DNA of 64,000 bases from JAXLYE01 sp046351595 (GCA_046351595.1 JAXLYE010000006.1:186001-250000); one strand, 5' to 3'. Positions 27,546 through 35,171 are shown, numbered from the stretch's first letter. The notes: a model not told the origin generated them from the letters alone. A program made the numbers and translations.

Positions 27546-27800
27546 ATGTCACACGTACTCAGCGCCCCGGTTCTGTACGGGCCGCGGCCCCTCTCTCAGG
27601 CAGCGCAGAGTCTGATCCAGGCTCTCGAGTCCGTGAACATGGAGCTTGCCGCGCCGAGCTCCCCGGGCACTCCCGAGGACTCGCAGCGCCTCGCGGTGAT
27701 CGCCGACGAGCTGCGCCGCCAGATTGGCGACTTGCTGCGCATGTCGCGCCCGCCGTCCCCGCCCGACATGAGCCGCGTTCCGCGGGCCGGTGCTCGGTAA
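27546..27800 (+). CDS. Small helical element protein (84 aa)
   Basis: ATG follows the previous TAG without a gap. Two amphipathic helices (AAQSLIQALESVNMEL; SQRLAVIADELRRQIGDLLR) and a Pro-rich tail. No family is recognised. Confidence 0.4.
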   Translation: MSHVLSAPVLYGPRPLSQAAQSLIQALESVNMELAAPSSPGTPEDSQRLAVIADELRRQIGDLLRMSRPPSPPDMSRVPRAGAR

Positions 27801-27828
27801 CTTCGCAGTGCCTTGGCAGGGGGTCGCG

Positions 27829-28125
27829 ATGAAGATCAACGTTTCACTTTCGGTGGACCTGGACGGCCTTCAGCTGGCTCGGGCCGAAGGGCTTCTCAGT
27901 GAAGTCTGGGCGCGAGCCCTGGTGTCCCTGGACGCGGCCGAGCTCGAGCTGATGGAGCAGAGAGCGAGCCTAGACGCTCAGCTCGGCCTTGTCGTCCTTC
28001 GCGCGCTTCGCAATAGCGTGCAGGAGACACACAGGTTTGTGATTGCGGAGGAAAGAGAGCGCCTTGCTGACTCGACGGCGCCGCGTACAAGGCCGCGGTC
28101 GACGCGGCGCCGCAGCCCGCACTGA
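27829..28125 (+). CDS. Last gene of the rightward operon (98 aa)
   Basis: Preceded by AGGGGG near the ATG. Strand-like start (MKINVSLSVDLDGL), helical middle and a basic Arg-rich tail. No family is recognised. A strong palindromic hairpin follows one base after the stop. Confidence 0.4.
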   Translation: MKINVSLSVDLDGLQLARAEGLLSEVWARALVSLDAAELELMEQRASLDAQLGLVVLRALRNSVQETHRFVIAEERERLADSTAPRTRPRSTRRRSPH

Positions 28126-28157
28126 GCCGCGAGAGAAACGATCGTTTGTCTCGCGGC
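28126..28157. terminator. Bidirectional hairpin between convergent operons
   Basis: GCCGCGAGA and TCTCGCGGC are perfect 9-bp arms, and the inner AAACGATCGTTT is itself palindromic, so the whole 32-bp block folds with one G-G mismatch. It sits one base after the rightward operon and just beyond the end of the leftward operon, as a shared terminator would. Confidence 0.7.
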
Positions 28158-28162
28158 CCATT

Positions 28163-28450
28163 TCAGCGCTGAGTGTCGTCGTGCGCGGCGGCTCGACCCG
28201 GAGGGGGGTTTTTCTCGCGCTCCGCTCGTTCCTCGTCCCTCCTTAGCTCCTTGGCTTTTGTACGCGCATTGATTACGGCGAGCCCGTAGTCTTCTCCGGC
28301 GTTCAGGGTACTCTGGTGGTAGTCAAGCAAGTGGTCTGCCAGGGCATCGCCGGCCATCGAGTTCCCAGAGGCGACGGCGTCAGCCTCATTTAGTGGGCTC
28401 TTGCACAGCGGGCACTTGGAGTGCGCTTTTCGGGGTTTCCCCTTAACCAC
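28163..28450 (-). CDS. Small zinc-finger-like protein, last gene of the leftward operon
   Basis: 95 residues, GTG start overlapping the previous gene. CPLCKSPL followed by ADHLLDYH gives a C-x2-C...H-x4-H arrangement. The C-terminus is highly charged and probably helical. Unknown function, possibly nucleic-acid binding. Confidence 0.45.
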   Translation of the reverse strand: MVKGKPRKAHSKCPLCKSPLNEADAVASGNSMAGDALADHLLDYHQSTLNAGEDYGLAVINARTKAKELRRDEERAEREKNPPPGRAAAHDDTQR

Positions 28451-29186
28451 GGTCCGCCTCTGTTGACTCGGCGAGCTCAGCGAACGCGCGCGGTCGGTCG
28501 GGCAGGGCGCGCACTTCCTCGCAGGTAACTGTGTCCGCTCGGGCCGGCGCGGCGCGGAGTGGTGGCGCCGGCTGGATCAGATCCTCGCCCCTGTCGAAAC
28601 ATCGCCAACAGCAGAACCGGCGGGCGCGCTCGCGCTCGGCGACGATGAAGCCCCCCTCATCAAGAGCAAAGAAGTTGATCGTGGCTTCAGCTTCCCCGCA
28701 CCAGGCGCACGTTTCCGTCGAGTATGTTCCGAGCCCTCTGTATCGAGTCACGTGGTGCGCATGCCGCCGCTCGGCCGACTCGGGCGGGCGCGTCGCGTCG
28801 CCGTTGCGGTGGCGCACGATGCAGGCGGAAAGATCGCGCAGCTCGGCGCGTAGTTCTTCCCACAACGGCTGCAGGCTGGTGATCGCGCCCTTCTCGTGCG
28901 GCGCCGGCTTCCTGTACCAGTCTTGAGCCTGGGCCTTGTCGGCAACCATTCTGGTGAGGTTTAGGAAGCTGGACGAGCCGCGCGCCATGTGCGCCCGCGC
29001 CTCGTCCTGGAGGCGCACAGCCTCGTCGACCTTCTTTTGCCGCGCCGCGCGCTGGAGGCGCGGCGCGCCCGCCTGGGCAAGGTTCTTCCAAGCGTTGAAC
29101 ACCAGGACTTCGCAGCGCTCGAGGGCCTCGCGTGAGTTGCTGGCGGCGCCGCGGGTAAACGGGTCTGAGCTTGAGTATCGTCTCAT
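28443..29186 (-). CDS. Helical protein with C-terminal zinc ribbon
   Basis: 247 residues. The N-terminal ~150 are helical and basic (VFNAWKNLAQAGAPRLQRAA). Residues ~170-210 carry CAWCGEAEATINFFALDEGG and a second CCWRC about 30 residues on, a C-x2-C pair typical of a zinc ribbon. No family is recognised. It is part of the leftward operon with ten bases between it and the gene before. Confidence 0.45.
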   Translation of the reverse strand: MRRYSSSDPFTRGAASNSREALERCEVLVFNAWKNLAQAGAPRLQRAARQKKVDEAVRLQDEARAHMARGSSSFLNLTRMVADKAQAQDWYRKPAPHEKGAITSLQPLWEELRAELRDLSACIVRHRNGDATRPPESAERRHAHHVTRYRGLGTYSTETCAWCGEAEATINFFALDEGGFIVAERERARRFCCWRCFDRGEDLIQPAPPLRAAPARADTVTCEEVRALPDRPRAFAELAESTEADRG

Positions 29187-29195
29187 GGTGTCACC

Positions 29196-29963
29196 TCAGA
29201 AGGGGCGCTCTGCGGTCGCGAGGTCCTCGCGCGGGTGCATCAGGTAGACCCACGGCTGCGCGACGCTCCGCGCGAACAGAGCGCGCTCGAGGAGCTCATC
29301 GGGGCCGAGCTGCGCGCGCTCGTCGTAGAAGCCGCCGATCAGGCGTGTGTTGGCAGAGCACGAGGGCAGGGGGCCGAGCTCGGCGACCGGACACCCGATC
29401 ACCGGCAAGATCTCCTTCAGGCCGCGCGCGTCTCCCAAGCTGGCCCAGAGGCGCCACGTGCCGCACCGGAAGGCCAGCACCAGGCGCGGATCCTCTCCCT
29501 TGTGGGCGTCGTGGAATTCCTGCCAAAGCGCGAGGCGGTGCTCGGCGCTTCCCTCCGGGATGGCTTCTGCGGCGGGCGCCGTCTGGACGTCACCGCGGAC
29601 CGGGCCGCACAGGAAGCCGAACGGGCGGCCGGGCCGGAAGTCTGTCTTGTCGGCCCTCAGCAGCGCCGCCAAGCACTCGACCGACCAGAACGGATCCAGG
29701 CCCCGCGGCGCGACCCCAAAGGCCAGCCGGCGGCGTAGCCAGCGCGGCACGCGCAGCCCTTCGTCAACGACCTGGCCCAGCCCGGCAAGGCTGGGCCACT
29801 GCTGGCGAACAGACACCCACAGGCCCCAAAAGCCATTAAGGCCCGCGAGCACGAAGAGCGGATCATCGCCGGCAGCGGTGCGCGCCTGCAGCCAGGCGAT
29901 CCACCACGCGATCGGGCTTGGTCGCGGCGCGCAGTTGACAAGGTCGGAAGCGGTGTGGCTCAC
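29196..29963 (-). CDS. Element protein of unknown function (255 aa)
   Basis: GTG at 29963 overlaps the stop of the small membrane gene. The sequence is Trp-rich and globular (IAWWIAWLQARTAAG; FVLAGLNGFWGLWVSV; GFLCGPVRGDVQ). No Walker A is present, so it is not a Zot/gpI-type ATPase despite lying beside a single-span membrane gene as zot does in inoviruses. No family is recognised. Confidence 0.45.
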   Translation of the reverse strand: MSHTASDLVNCAPRPSPIAWWIAWLQARTAAGDDPLFVLAGLNGFWGLWVSVRQQWPSLAGLGQVVDEGLRVPRWLRRRLAFGVAPRGLDPFWSVECLAALLRADKTDFRPGRPFGFLCGPVRGDVQTAPAAEAIPEGSAEHRLALWQEFHDAHKGEDPRLVLAFRCGTWRLWASLGDARGLKEILPVIGCPVAELGPLPSCSANTRLIGGFYDERAQLGPDELLERALFARSVAQPWVYLMHPREDLATAERPF

Positions 29964-30118
29964 AGCTTCACCTTGTCGAGGAAAAGGGCCACGCCTGCAG
30001 CGATGCACAGAAGGAAAAACAGCGCGGCTAGCACCTGCGCAGGGCGTCGCTCCAAGAAAGAAGGGGGGCTCTCTGGTTTGGTCGTCTCTTTTTTTGTCAC
30101 GCTGGCGGCTGCTCGCAT
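29960..30118 (-). CDS. 52-residue single-span membrane protein
   Basis: ATG 30118. A basic cytoplasmic start ending ERRPAQ is followed by one transmembrane helix (VLAALFFLLCIAAGVALFL) and a short DKVKL tail. It shares four bases with the next gene (GTGA). Its size and topology resemble minor coat or assembly proteins of small phages, but this is only compositional. Confidence 0.5.
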   Translation of the reverse strand: MRAAASVTKKETTKPESPPSFLERRPAQVLAALFFLLCIAAGVALFLDKVKL

Positions 30119-30141
30119 TGTGACGGCTCCTCTGGGTCTGC

Positions 30142-30366
30142 TTAGACCCGCTCAAAGGGCCCTAAGGCCCGGTAATAGCGTCGGCTCGCTACCGGAATCA
30201 GACGAGCGACGCGATAGATCAGTCCGCTTGTCCGCAGTTTCCGAGGGAACGCGACAAACCAACTTTTCTCCGTTCCGGCGCTTACTGCGCGAACCCTCAG
30301 ACGCTTTCCGCATTGCACAACTTCGACCAACGGCCGAAGGTCAATAAGCGACAGCTGATCACCCAT
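30142..30366 (-). CDS. Small basic element protein (74 aa)
   Basis: ATG 30366 overlaps the end of the DnaA-like gene by eight bases, showing co-translation. Strand-rich and basic (RPLVEVVQCGKRLRVRAVS; LIYRVARLIPVASRRYYRAL). Possibly nucleic-acid binding. No family is recognised. Confidence 0.4.
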   Translation of the reverse strand: MGDQLSLIDLRPLVEVVQCGKRLRVRAVSAGTEKSWFVAFPRKLRTSGLIYRVARLIPVASRRYYRALGPFERV

Positions 30367-31087
30367 TGAAGACAACCTCAATCGAGTAATCCGGATTGCT
30401 TGACCTGATATAAGTCAGGTAACAATCCCTGAATGTATCAACGACTTCTTTATCGCGGCAATATAGCGTTAAGCGTCCATTTTCCAGTTGTGGGACTAGC
30501 GGATAGAACCACTTTTCCAGGGTCGATGAAGGCAGCCTCAAGTTCTCCGCGAAGGCGCGCCAGAGGCTCACCGCATCGACGGAGGCCACACGCTCACGCG
30601 CGGCCGGCGCGGGCTCGTCCGGCGGTCGCCGCGGCGGGGCGGAATCGCTGAGTGCGGCCAGCGTCGGGCCGAGGTCGATCGGCACAGCCCGCACAGCGGG
30701 CGGCGGATCCGGCGGTCGCCGGGGCGGAAGCGGCTCGCGGGTCTTCTGCAGCAACGGGCCGAGGTCGACGGGGCACCGCTCGGGCAGATCTTCCCACCGG
30801 ACCCGCGGGGGCTCGGCCAGCCGTGCGGCCTCTCGTCGCTGCCGCTCGGCCTCGTCGGCGCGCTCAAAGTCGCCGGCCCAATCTTCCTCGAGCGCTGCCT
30901 GCAGCGCCGCCGGGAACCAGTGCAGATCAGGCGGCTTGCGGTAGGGCTGACCGGGCGGACCCGCCGACGGGTAAGAGCGACGGACCGCAGCGACGGCGGC
31001 GAGAAACTGCCGCATCAAGGCGCGGTCGCGCTCAGCGTCGGCGTGGTCGCGGTAGGGCTCGATCTGGTCCGCCCGCAGCCGATGCAA
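30359..31087 (-). CDS. Protein with C-terminal DnaA-domain-I-like module
   Basis: 242 residues from TTG 31087. The last ~75 residues (VSLWRAFAENLRLPSSTLEK; WFYPLVPQLENGRLTLYCRD; VVDTFRDCYLTYI) match the DnaA N-terminal domain pattern: L-W then W-x2-P-L then strand then F-x-D-x-Y. The middle has a repeated PPRRPPDPP linker, and the N-terminal part is helical. The open frame continues upstream with CRCGSCETC, a possible zinc knuckle, but without an ATG or GTG, so the start is uncertain. There is no AAA+ or DnaA-box domain. It probably recruits host helicase or DnaA partners to the element. Confidence 0.55.
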   Translation of the reverse strand: MHRLRADQIEPYRDHADAERDRALMRQFLAAVAAVRRSYPSAGPPGQPYRKPPDLHWFPAALQAALEEDWAGDFERADEAERQRREAARLAEPPRVRWEDLPERCPVDLGPLLQKTREPLPPRRPPDPPPAVRAVPIDLGPTLAALSDSAPPRRPPDEPAPAARERVASVDAVSLWRAFAENLRLPSSTLEKWFYPLVPQLENGRLTLYCRDKEVVDTFRDCYLTYIRSSNPDYSIEVVFNG

Positions 31088-31260
31088 GCACTTTGCACGC
31101 TGGATTTCGTGCTCTAGCTTGCATGTTTCGCATGAACCACAGCGGCACGCCCGACGAAAACGAGACTTTTGACGCCGAATCGGCTGCGCGGGTTGATGGG
31201 GCCGGCTGGGCTGGGCCTCTGGCTGTTTCTCCCGTCGCTGCGCTGGGTTGTCAGGCGCTG
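31088..31260. promoter_or_regulatory. Leader between the leftward operon and the right dif-like site
   Basis: Carries the in-frame upstream extension with CRCGSCETC and presumably the leftward promoter. No clear -35/-10 pair is seen. It runs straight into the dif-like site. Confidence 0.3.
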
Positions 31261-31288
31261 ATTTGACATAATATACATTATCGGCGTT
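31261..31288. other. Right dif-like XerCD site, probably the functional dif
   Basis: XerD arm ATTTGACATAA (10 of 11 against E. coli dif complement), central TATACA (6 of 6), XerC arm TTATCGGCGTT, which keeps the inner TTAT of a real XerC arm. It is a better dif than the left copy. If correct, the chromosome terminus lies in this window. Confidence 0.8.
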
Positions 31289-31354
31289 TTACGTGACCCA
31301 GGGCCCGGGGGTGGGTCGTTGACCCCTGCGGCGGCTCGGCGGTACCGTGAGCTC

Positions 31355-32137
31355 ATGGAGCAGCCGCGCCTGGGCCTGCGAGCGTCTTTTCGAGCGTCGC
31401 CCAGCTGTGCCTTGCGAGCCGTGGTCGCCTCGGTCACGGCGCTGGCGCTGGTTCTGGCCAGCGCGACCGGGTGCGCCTACCGATCCGAGTACGTGGCGCC
31501 CATGGACGGCCGCGCCCGCGTGGTCTGGGGGTCGAACGACCATCCCGCGGTCGAGCTGGCCGGCACCAGCCCCAGCCCGGTCTGCAGCTCGGAGCTCAGG
31601 CAGCTGACGAACCAGCACGACGTCCTGCTCGCCTCGGGCCAGCGGCTGTCGCTGGACGCGCCGATCCAGCCCGTCGCCTACCGCGTCGTCTCGTCGGGCT
31701 ATTGGGAGCCGCGCTATTACGGACCGAACCTCAACGTGATCGTGGTCCGACCGGGGGTCGTGCCTCTGCTGCCGCGCCCGCCGCTGTTCCTGCCGACGCT
31801 GGGGCGGCCCATCGTCAGCGCGCCCGTGTACACGCCGCCGCGTATCAGCGGTGGCGGCGGCAGCGGCGGCGGCGGCATGAAGCTGGGCCGCGGTGGCGGC
31901 GGTGGCGGTGGTGGCGGCGACGGCAAGGGCCTGGGCCTCGCCGTGCTCGTCGCGATTGTCGTCGCGGTGACGACGCTGCCGGCCATCGCGCTGGGCTTCG
32001 CCTCGTCGTTCCCGGAGCCGACCTACAAGAGCAGCAGCGCCATCGACGTCGTCAACGCCTACAACGACCTGCTGCGCAGCGCCGGTTCGCCGTGTGACCC
32101 GCTGGCCGCGGCGCCGCCCGCTGGAGGTGTGCTGTGA
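31355..32137 (+). CDS. Gly-rich lipoprotein, first of a pair
   Basis: 260 residues from ATG 31355. A signal peptide ends in the lipobox LASATGC. The mature part has a beta-like domain, a Gly-rich run (RGGGGGGGGGDGKG) and a C-terminal membrane segment (LAVLVAIVVAVTTLPAIALG). The end (VVNAYNDLLRSAGSPCD) resembles the end of the next gene's product, so the two are probably related. The genes overlap (GTGA). Function unknown. Confidence 0.65.
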   Translation: MEQPRLGLRASFRASPSCALRAVVASVTALALVLASATGCAYRSEYVAPMDGRARVVWGSNDHPAVELAGTSPSPVCSSELRQLTNQHDVLLASGQRLSLDAPIQPVAYRVVSSGYWEPRYYGPNLNVIVVRPGVVPLLPRPPLFLPTLGRPIVSAPVYTPPRISGGGGSGGGGMKLGRGGGGGGGGGDGKGLGLAVLVAIVVAVTTLPAIALGFASSFPEPTYKSSSAIDVVNAYNDLLRSAGSPCDPLAAAPPAGGVL

Positions 32138-32748
32138 CCGCGACCGCCCGGCCCGTCGCGCTGATCCTCGTCGGGGCGCTCGGCTTCGGCAGCACGGTCG
32201 GCGGCTGCGGCGCGACGTTCTACACGCCGCAGGTCGTCGCGCGCGGCGAGCTGACCCTGCGCTACGACCACGGCTTCGAGCTCGTGGCCGGCGGCCAGCG
32301 CGTCGCCAAGGGCCTGTCGTACCGCGGCCTCACGGATTATGTGCGCTGCGTGCCCATGGCCGAGCAGCACGCCCGCTCGGCGCAGCGCAACGGCAGCGCC
32401 GCCATCACGCTGTCCGTGCTCGGCGCTCTCATCGGTGTCAGCGGTCTGACCGGCCTGGTCGGCATCTGGGACGAGCCCAACCGCTACAGCTGGGTCGGCG
32501 GCGGCATCGGCCTCGGCGCGCTCGGCGCGACGCTGGCCCTCTTGTCGTGGCGCTACAAGAACCACGCGAACGGCCACGCCGTCGACGCCATGAACTACTA
32601 CAACGACGCGGTCGGCAGCCTCGGCGCGACCTGCGCGGACCTGCGCTACCCGGCGCCGGCCGGCCCGCTGCCCGGTGCGCCCGACGGCAGCCCAGGGCCG
32701 GAGCTGCCGCCGGAGCTGCCGCCGCCGCCCGCGGTCCCGGCCCCATAA
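32134..32748 (+). CDS. Lipoprotein, second of a pair
   Basis: 204 residues, GTG start overlapping the previous stop. Lipobox GSTVGGC, followed by a soluble stretch, two hydrophobic segments (ITLSVLGALIGVSGLTGLVG; GGGIGLGALGATLALLSW) and AMNYYNDAVGSLGATC, which parallels the partner's C-terminus. Ends Pro-rich. Function unknown. Confidence 0.65.
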   Translation: MTATARPVALILVGALGFGSTVGGCGATFYTPQVVARGELTLRYDHGFELVAGGQRVAKGLSYRGLTDYVRCVPMAEQHARSAQRNGSAAITLSVLGALIGVSGLTGLVGIWDEPNRYSWVGGGIGLGALGATLALLSWRYKNHANGHAVDAMNYYNDAVGSLGATCADLRYPAPAGPLPGAPDGSPGPELPPELPPPPAVPAP

Positions 32749-32849
32749 CTGCTTATTGAAGTAATAGGCAAGGGCAGGGGACTCAGCCGCCTTGCCCGCT
32801 GGGCCGGCGCCGCGGCTTGGGCTATATGGAGGGCTCACCGAGGAGAGCC

Positions 32850-33788
32850 ATGCCTGCCCAGCCTGTAGAGCCTGCTGACCGCGCGAACGCGGCCCCTGCA
32901 CCGTCCCCTGCCCCATCCGTTCCTGCGTCGGGCTCCCCTGCCCTGGCCTCGCCGCTGCTGGCGCAGACCGGCGCGCGGCTGACCGAGCTCGTCGAGATCA
33001 TGAACCGCCTGCTCGCTCCCGACGGCTGCCCGTGGGATCGCGAGCAGACGCTGGCGACGCTGCGCCCGTACCTCATCGAAGAGTCGTACGAGGTGCTGGA
33101 GGCGCTCGACCACGGCGATCCGGACGCGCACCGCGACGAGCTCGGCGACGTCCTGTTCCAGATCGTGTTCCAGTCGGCGCTGCGCGCGCGCGAGGGCCGC
33201 TTCGGCATCGACGACGTCTGCACCTCGGTGGCGCGCAAGATGACGGTGCGCCACCCGCACGTGTTCGGCGACGCGCAGGTCAAGGACTCGACGGACGTCG
33301 TGCGCAACTGGGGCGAGATCAAGAAGCAGGAGCTCGCGCAGGCCGGCAAGAAGCGGCGCACGCTCGACGGGGTGCCGGCGGCGCTGCCGTCGCTGCTGCG
33401 GGCGCAGCGGCTGGGCGAGAAGGCGGCCGACGTCGGCTTCGACTGGCCCGACGTAAAGGGCGTGCGCGACAAGCTCGACGAGGAGATCGGCGAGCTCGAC
33501 GCGGCCATCGCGCAGGCCGGCGAGCAGCCGCCCGGGCCGCTGGCCGAGCAGGCGCGCGCCGCGGTCGAGCACGAGCTGGGCGATGTCCTGTTCACGCTGA
33601 CGCGGCTGGCCGCCAAGCTCGGCTTCTCGCCCGAGGACGCGCTGCGCGGCGCCATCGCCCGCTTCACCGGCCGCTTCACCGACATGGAGTCGCGCATCGA
33701 GGCCACCGGCCGCAGCGTCCGCGAGCTGTCGCTCGACGAGATGAACGAGCACTGGGAGGCGGCCAAGCGGGCGACGAACCCGCGCTGA
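32850..33788 (+). CDS. mazG: Nucleoside triphosphate pyrophosphohydrolase MazG
   Basis: 312 residues. Two MazG domains: DGCPWDREQTLATLRPYLIE with EESYEVLEALDHGD and DELGDVLFQIVFQS in the first, and EEIGELDAAI with EHELGDVLFTLTRLA in the second; the E-E-x2-E and E-x2-D metal ligands are present. It hydrolyses (d)NTPs to monophosphates and modulates (p)ppGpp signalling in E. coli. ATG 32850 is supported by AGGAG at 32841. A Pro/Ala-rich extension of ~35 residues precedes the first domain. Confidence 0.93.
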   Translation: MPAQPVEPADRANAAPAPSPAPSVPASGSPALASPLLAQTGARLTELVEIMNRLLAPDGCPWDREQTLATLRPYLIEESYEVLEALDHGDPDAHRDELGDVLFQIVFQSALRAREGRFGIDDVCTSVARKMTVRHPHVFGDAQVKDSTDVVRNWGEIKKQELAQAGKKRRTLDGVPAALPSLLRAQRLGEKAADVGFDWPDVKGVRDKLDEEIGELDAAIAQAGEQPPGPLAEQARAAVEHELGDVLFTLTRLAAKLGFSPEDALRGAIARFTGRFTDMESRIEATGRSVRELSLDEMNEHWEAAKRATNPR

Positions 33789-33847
33789 CGACAGCCGACG
33801 GCAGCCTCCGCCAATCGGCGCGGCCGCCCTTGCGCCGGACCCGACAT

Positions 33848-33887
33848 TGACGGTATTTGCCTGGACAAGTGGCCAGGTAAACCGTCA
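33848..33887. promoter_or_regulatory. Inverted repeat over the dinB start with a LexA-like core
   Basis: TGACGGT...TTGCCTGG (33848 onward) is complemented by CCAGGTAA...CCGTCA up to the start codon at 33887. Its core CTGG-N8-CCAG (33861-33876) has the CTG-N10-CAG form of proteobacterial LexA boxes. SOS control of a translesion polymerase would be expected; a leader hairpin masking the start is the alternative. Confidence 0.5.
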
Positions 33888-35149
33888 TGCCGCCCCGCAT
33901 CCTGCTCGCCGATGCCGACGCATTTTTCGTCGCGGTCGCGCGCCTGTGTGACCCGCAGGGGGCGGGGCGCGCGCCGCTGCTCATCGTCGGCGGCTCGGCG
34001 ACGCAGCGCGGCGTGGTGTGCTCGGCGTCGTACGAGGCGCGGCGCTTCGGGGTGCGGGCGGCGATGCCGATGGCGCAGGCGGTGCGGCTGTGCCCGCAGG
34101 CGATGGTGGTGCCGGTGCCGCGCGCCGCGTGCGTCGACAAGAGCCGGCAGATCGCGGCGGTGCTGCGGCAGTTCGCGCCGGTGCTCGAGGCGGCGAGCAT
34201 CGACGAGTGGTACCTCGATCTCTCGAGAACCGAGCGCCTGTACGGGAACGAGCCGCTCGCCGCGACGGCGCGACGGATCCGCGAGGCCGTGCACAAGGAG
34301 ACACGGCTCAGCGTCTCGCTGGGCGGCGGCAGCAACAAGCTGATCGCGAAGCTCGCGGTCGAGCTGGCCAAGCGCCCGCCGCCGCCGGCCGAGCCGGGCG
34401 CCTTCGTCGTCGAGCCGGGTGACGAGGCCGCGTTCATGACACGCTTCCGCCTGGCGGATCTGCCGCTCGTCGGTCCGCGCCTGCAGGAGCGCCTGGCCTC
34501 GGTCGGCCTGCGCACGGTCGCCGAGGCGCTGCGCTACGACGAGGCGGCGCTGGTCGGCCTGCTCGGCGAGCACACCGGGCGCTGGCTGCACGGGCGGCTG
34601 CGCGGCGAGTGCGCGGATCCGGTCGCGCCGCGCGAGCGCTCGCTGTCGCACGGCCGCGAAGAGACCTTCCCGACGGACCTGCACAGCGACGACGAGCTGG
34701 GCGCCGAGCTACGGCTGCTCCTGGCCGAGGTCTGCCGCGAGCTGCGCCGCCACGGGCAGCGGGCGCGCACCGTGACCGTGAAGGTCAAGGACGCGGACTT
34801 CACGCAGCGCCAGCGCGGCCGCACCCTGCCCTGCCCCGTCGAGAGCGAGCGCGCCCTCGGGCCCATCGCCGAGGCGCTCCTGCACGAGCTGCGCGAGGCG
34901 CGGCGGGTCGGCGTGCGGCTGCTCGGCGTCAGCCTCTCGGGCCTGGTCGAGGCCGGCGAGGAGGCGGAGCCGGCGACGGGCGGGACCGGCGAGCAGCTCG
35001 CCCTCTTTGCGTCCGCGCCCGCGCCCGCGGCGGCGCCCGCCCCGCCCGTCGAGAGCGAGCGCGATCGGGCGGTGTCGCGGCTGCGCGATCGGGTGCAGGC
35101 GCGCTTCGGTTCCGCCGCGCTGCGAGGCGGAGGCGAGCCGTCCCGCTAG
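33887..35149 (+). CDS. dinB: Y-family DNA polymerase (DinB/Pol IV-like)
   Basis: 420 residues. Metal-binding acidic residues are seen in LLADADAFF (near residues 9-11) and SIDEWYLDLS (Asp106, Glu107). The thumb helix-hairpin-helix (LPLVGPRLQERLASVGLRTV) and little-finger region (HGREETFPTDL; RARTVTVKVKDADF) follow. EQLALF near residue 370 fits a beta-clamp-binding motif. The residue after FFVAV is Ala rather than the usual Glu, so the first motif is slightly atypical. It performs error-prone lesion bypass. Confidence 0.9.
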   Translation: MPPRILLADADAFFVAVARLCDPQGAGRAPLLIVGGSATQRGVVCSASYEARRFGVRAAMPMAQAVRLCPQAMVVPVPRAACVDKSRQIAAVLRQFAPVLEAASIDEWYLDLSRTERLYGNEPLAATARRIREAVHKETRLSVSLGGGSNKLIAKLAVELAKRPPPPAEPGAFVVEPGDEAAFMTRFRLADLPLVGPRLQERLASVGLRTVAEALRYDEAALVGLLGEHTGRWLHGRLRGECADPVAPRERSLSHGREETFPTDLHSDDELGAELRLLLAEVCRELRRHGQRARTVTVKVKDADFTQRQRGRTLPCPVESERALGPIAEALLHELREARRVGVRLLGVSLSGLVEAGEEAEPATGGTGEQLALFASAPAPAAAPAPPVESERDRAVSRLRDRVQARFGSAALRGGGEPSR

Positions 35150-35171
35150 CGGATCGGCTACCTTTGCCTGC

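Larger units (their letters stand above)
12803..31288. mobile_element. dif-integrated mobile element (IMEX-like), 18.5 kb
   Basis: The segment is bounded by two direct copies of a dif-like XerCD site (12803-12830 and 31261-31288; 22 of 28 positions shared). Flanking genes are normal host backbone. Inside are a plasmid-type winged-helix protein with a candidate antisense RNA, an XRE-methyltransferase, a ParDE-like module, a serine recombinase, a J-domain protein, a ParB/ddrB-like protein, a rightward operon of small membrane and beta-rich proteins, and a leftward operon beginning with a DnaA-domain-I-like protein. No tyrosine integrase is present, as expected for an element relying on host XerC/XerD. 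Tailed-phage and conjugation hallmarks are not visible. Whether it forms virions is unknown. Confidence 0.75.

Noticed and set aside
29196..29963. Zot/gpI-type inovirus assembly ATPase
   Set aside because: Position next to a small membrane gene is suggestive, but there is no Walker A motif.
12803..31288. Tailed prophage or conjugative element
   Set aside because: No terminase, portal, tail, tape measure, relaxase or type IV secretion genes are visible; dif-like ends and plasmid-type features fit better.
32822..34684. Leftward open frame opposite mazG and dinB
   Set aside because: Antisense to two well-supported genes and low complexity.
35007..35171. Upstream extension of the phosphoesterase
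   Set aside because: It is Arg/Pro-rich and overlaps the dinB 3' end; the domain starts at the ATG at 35172.
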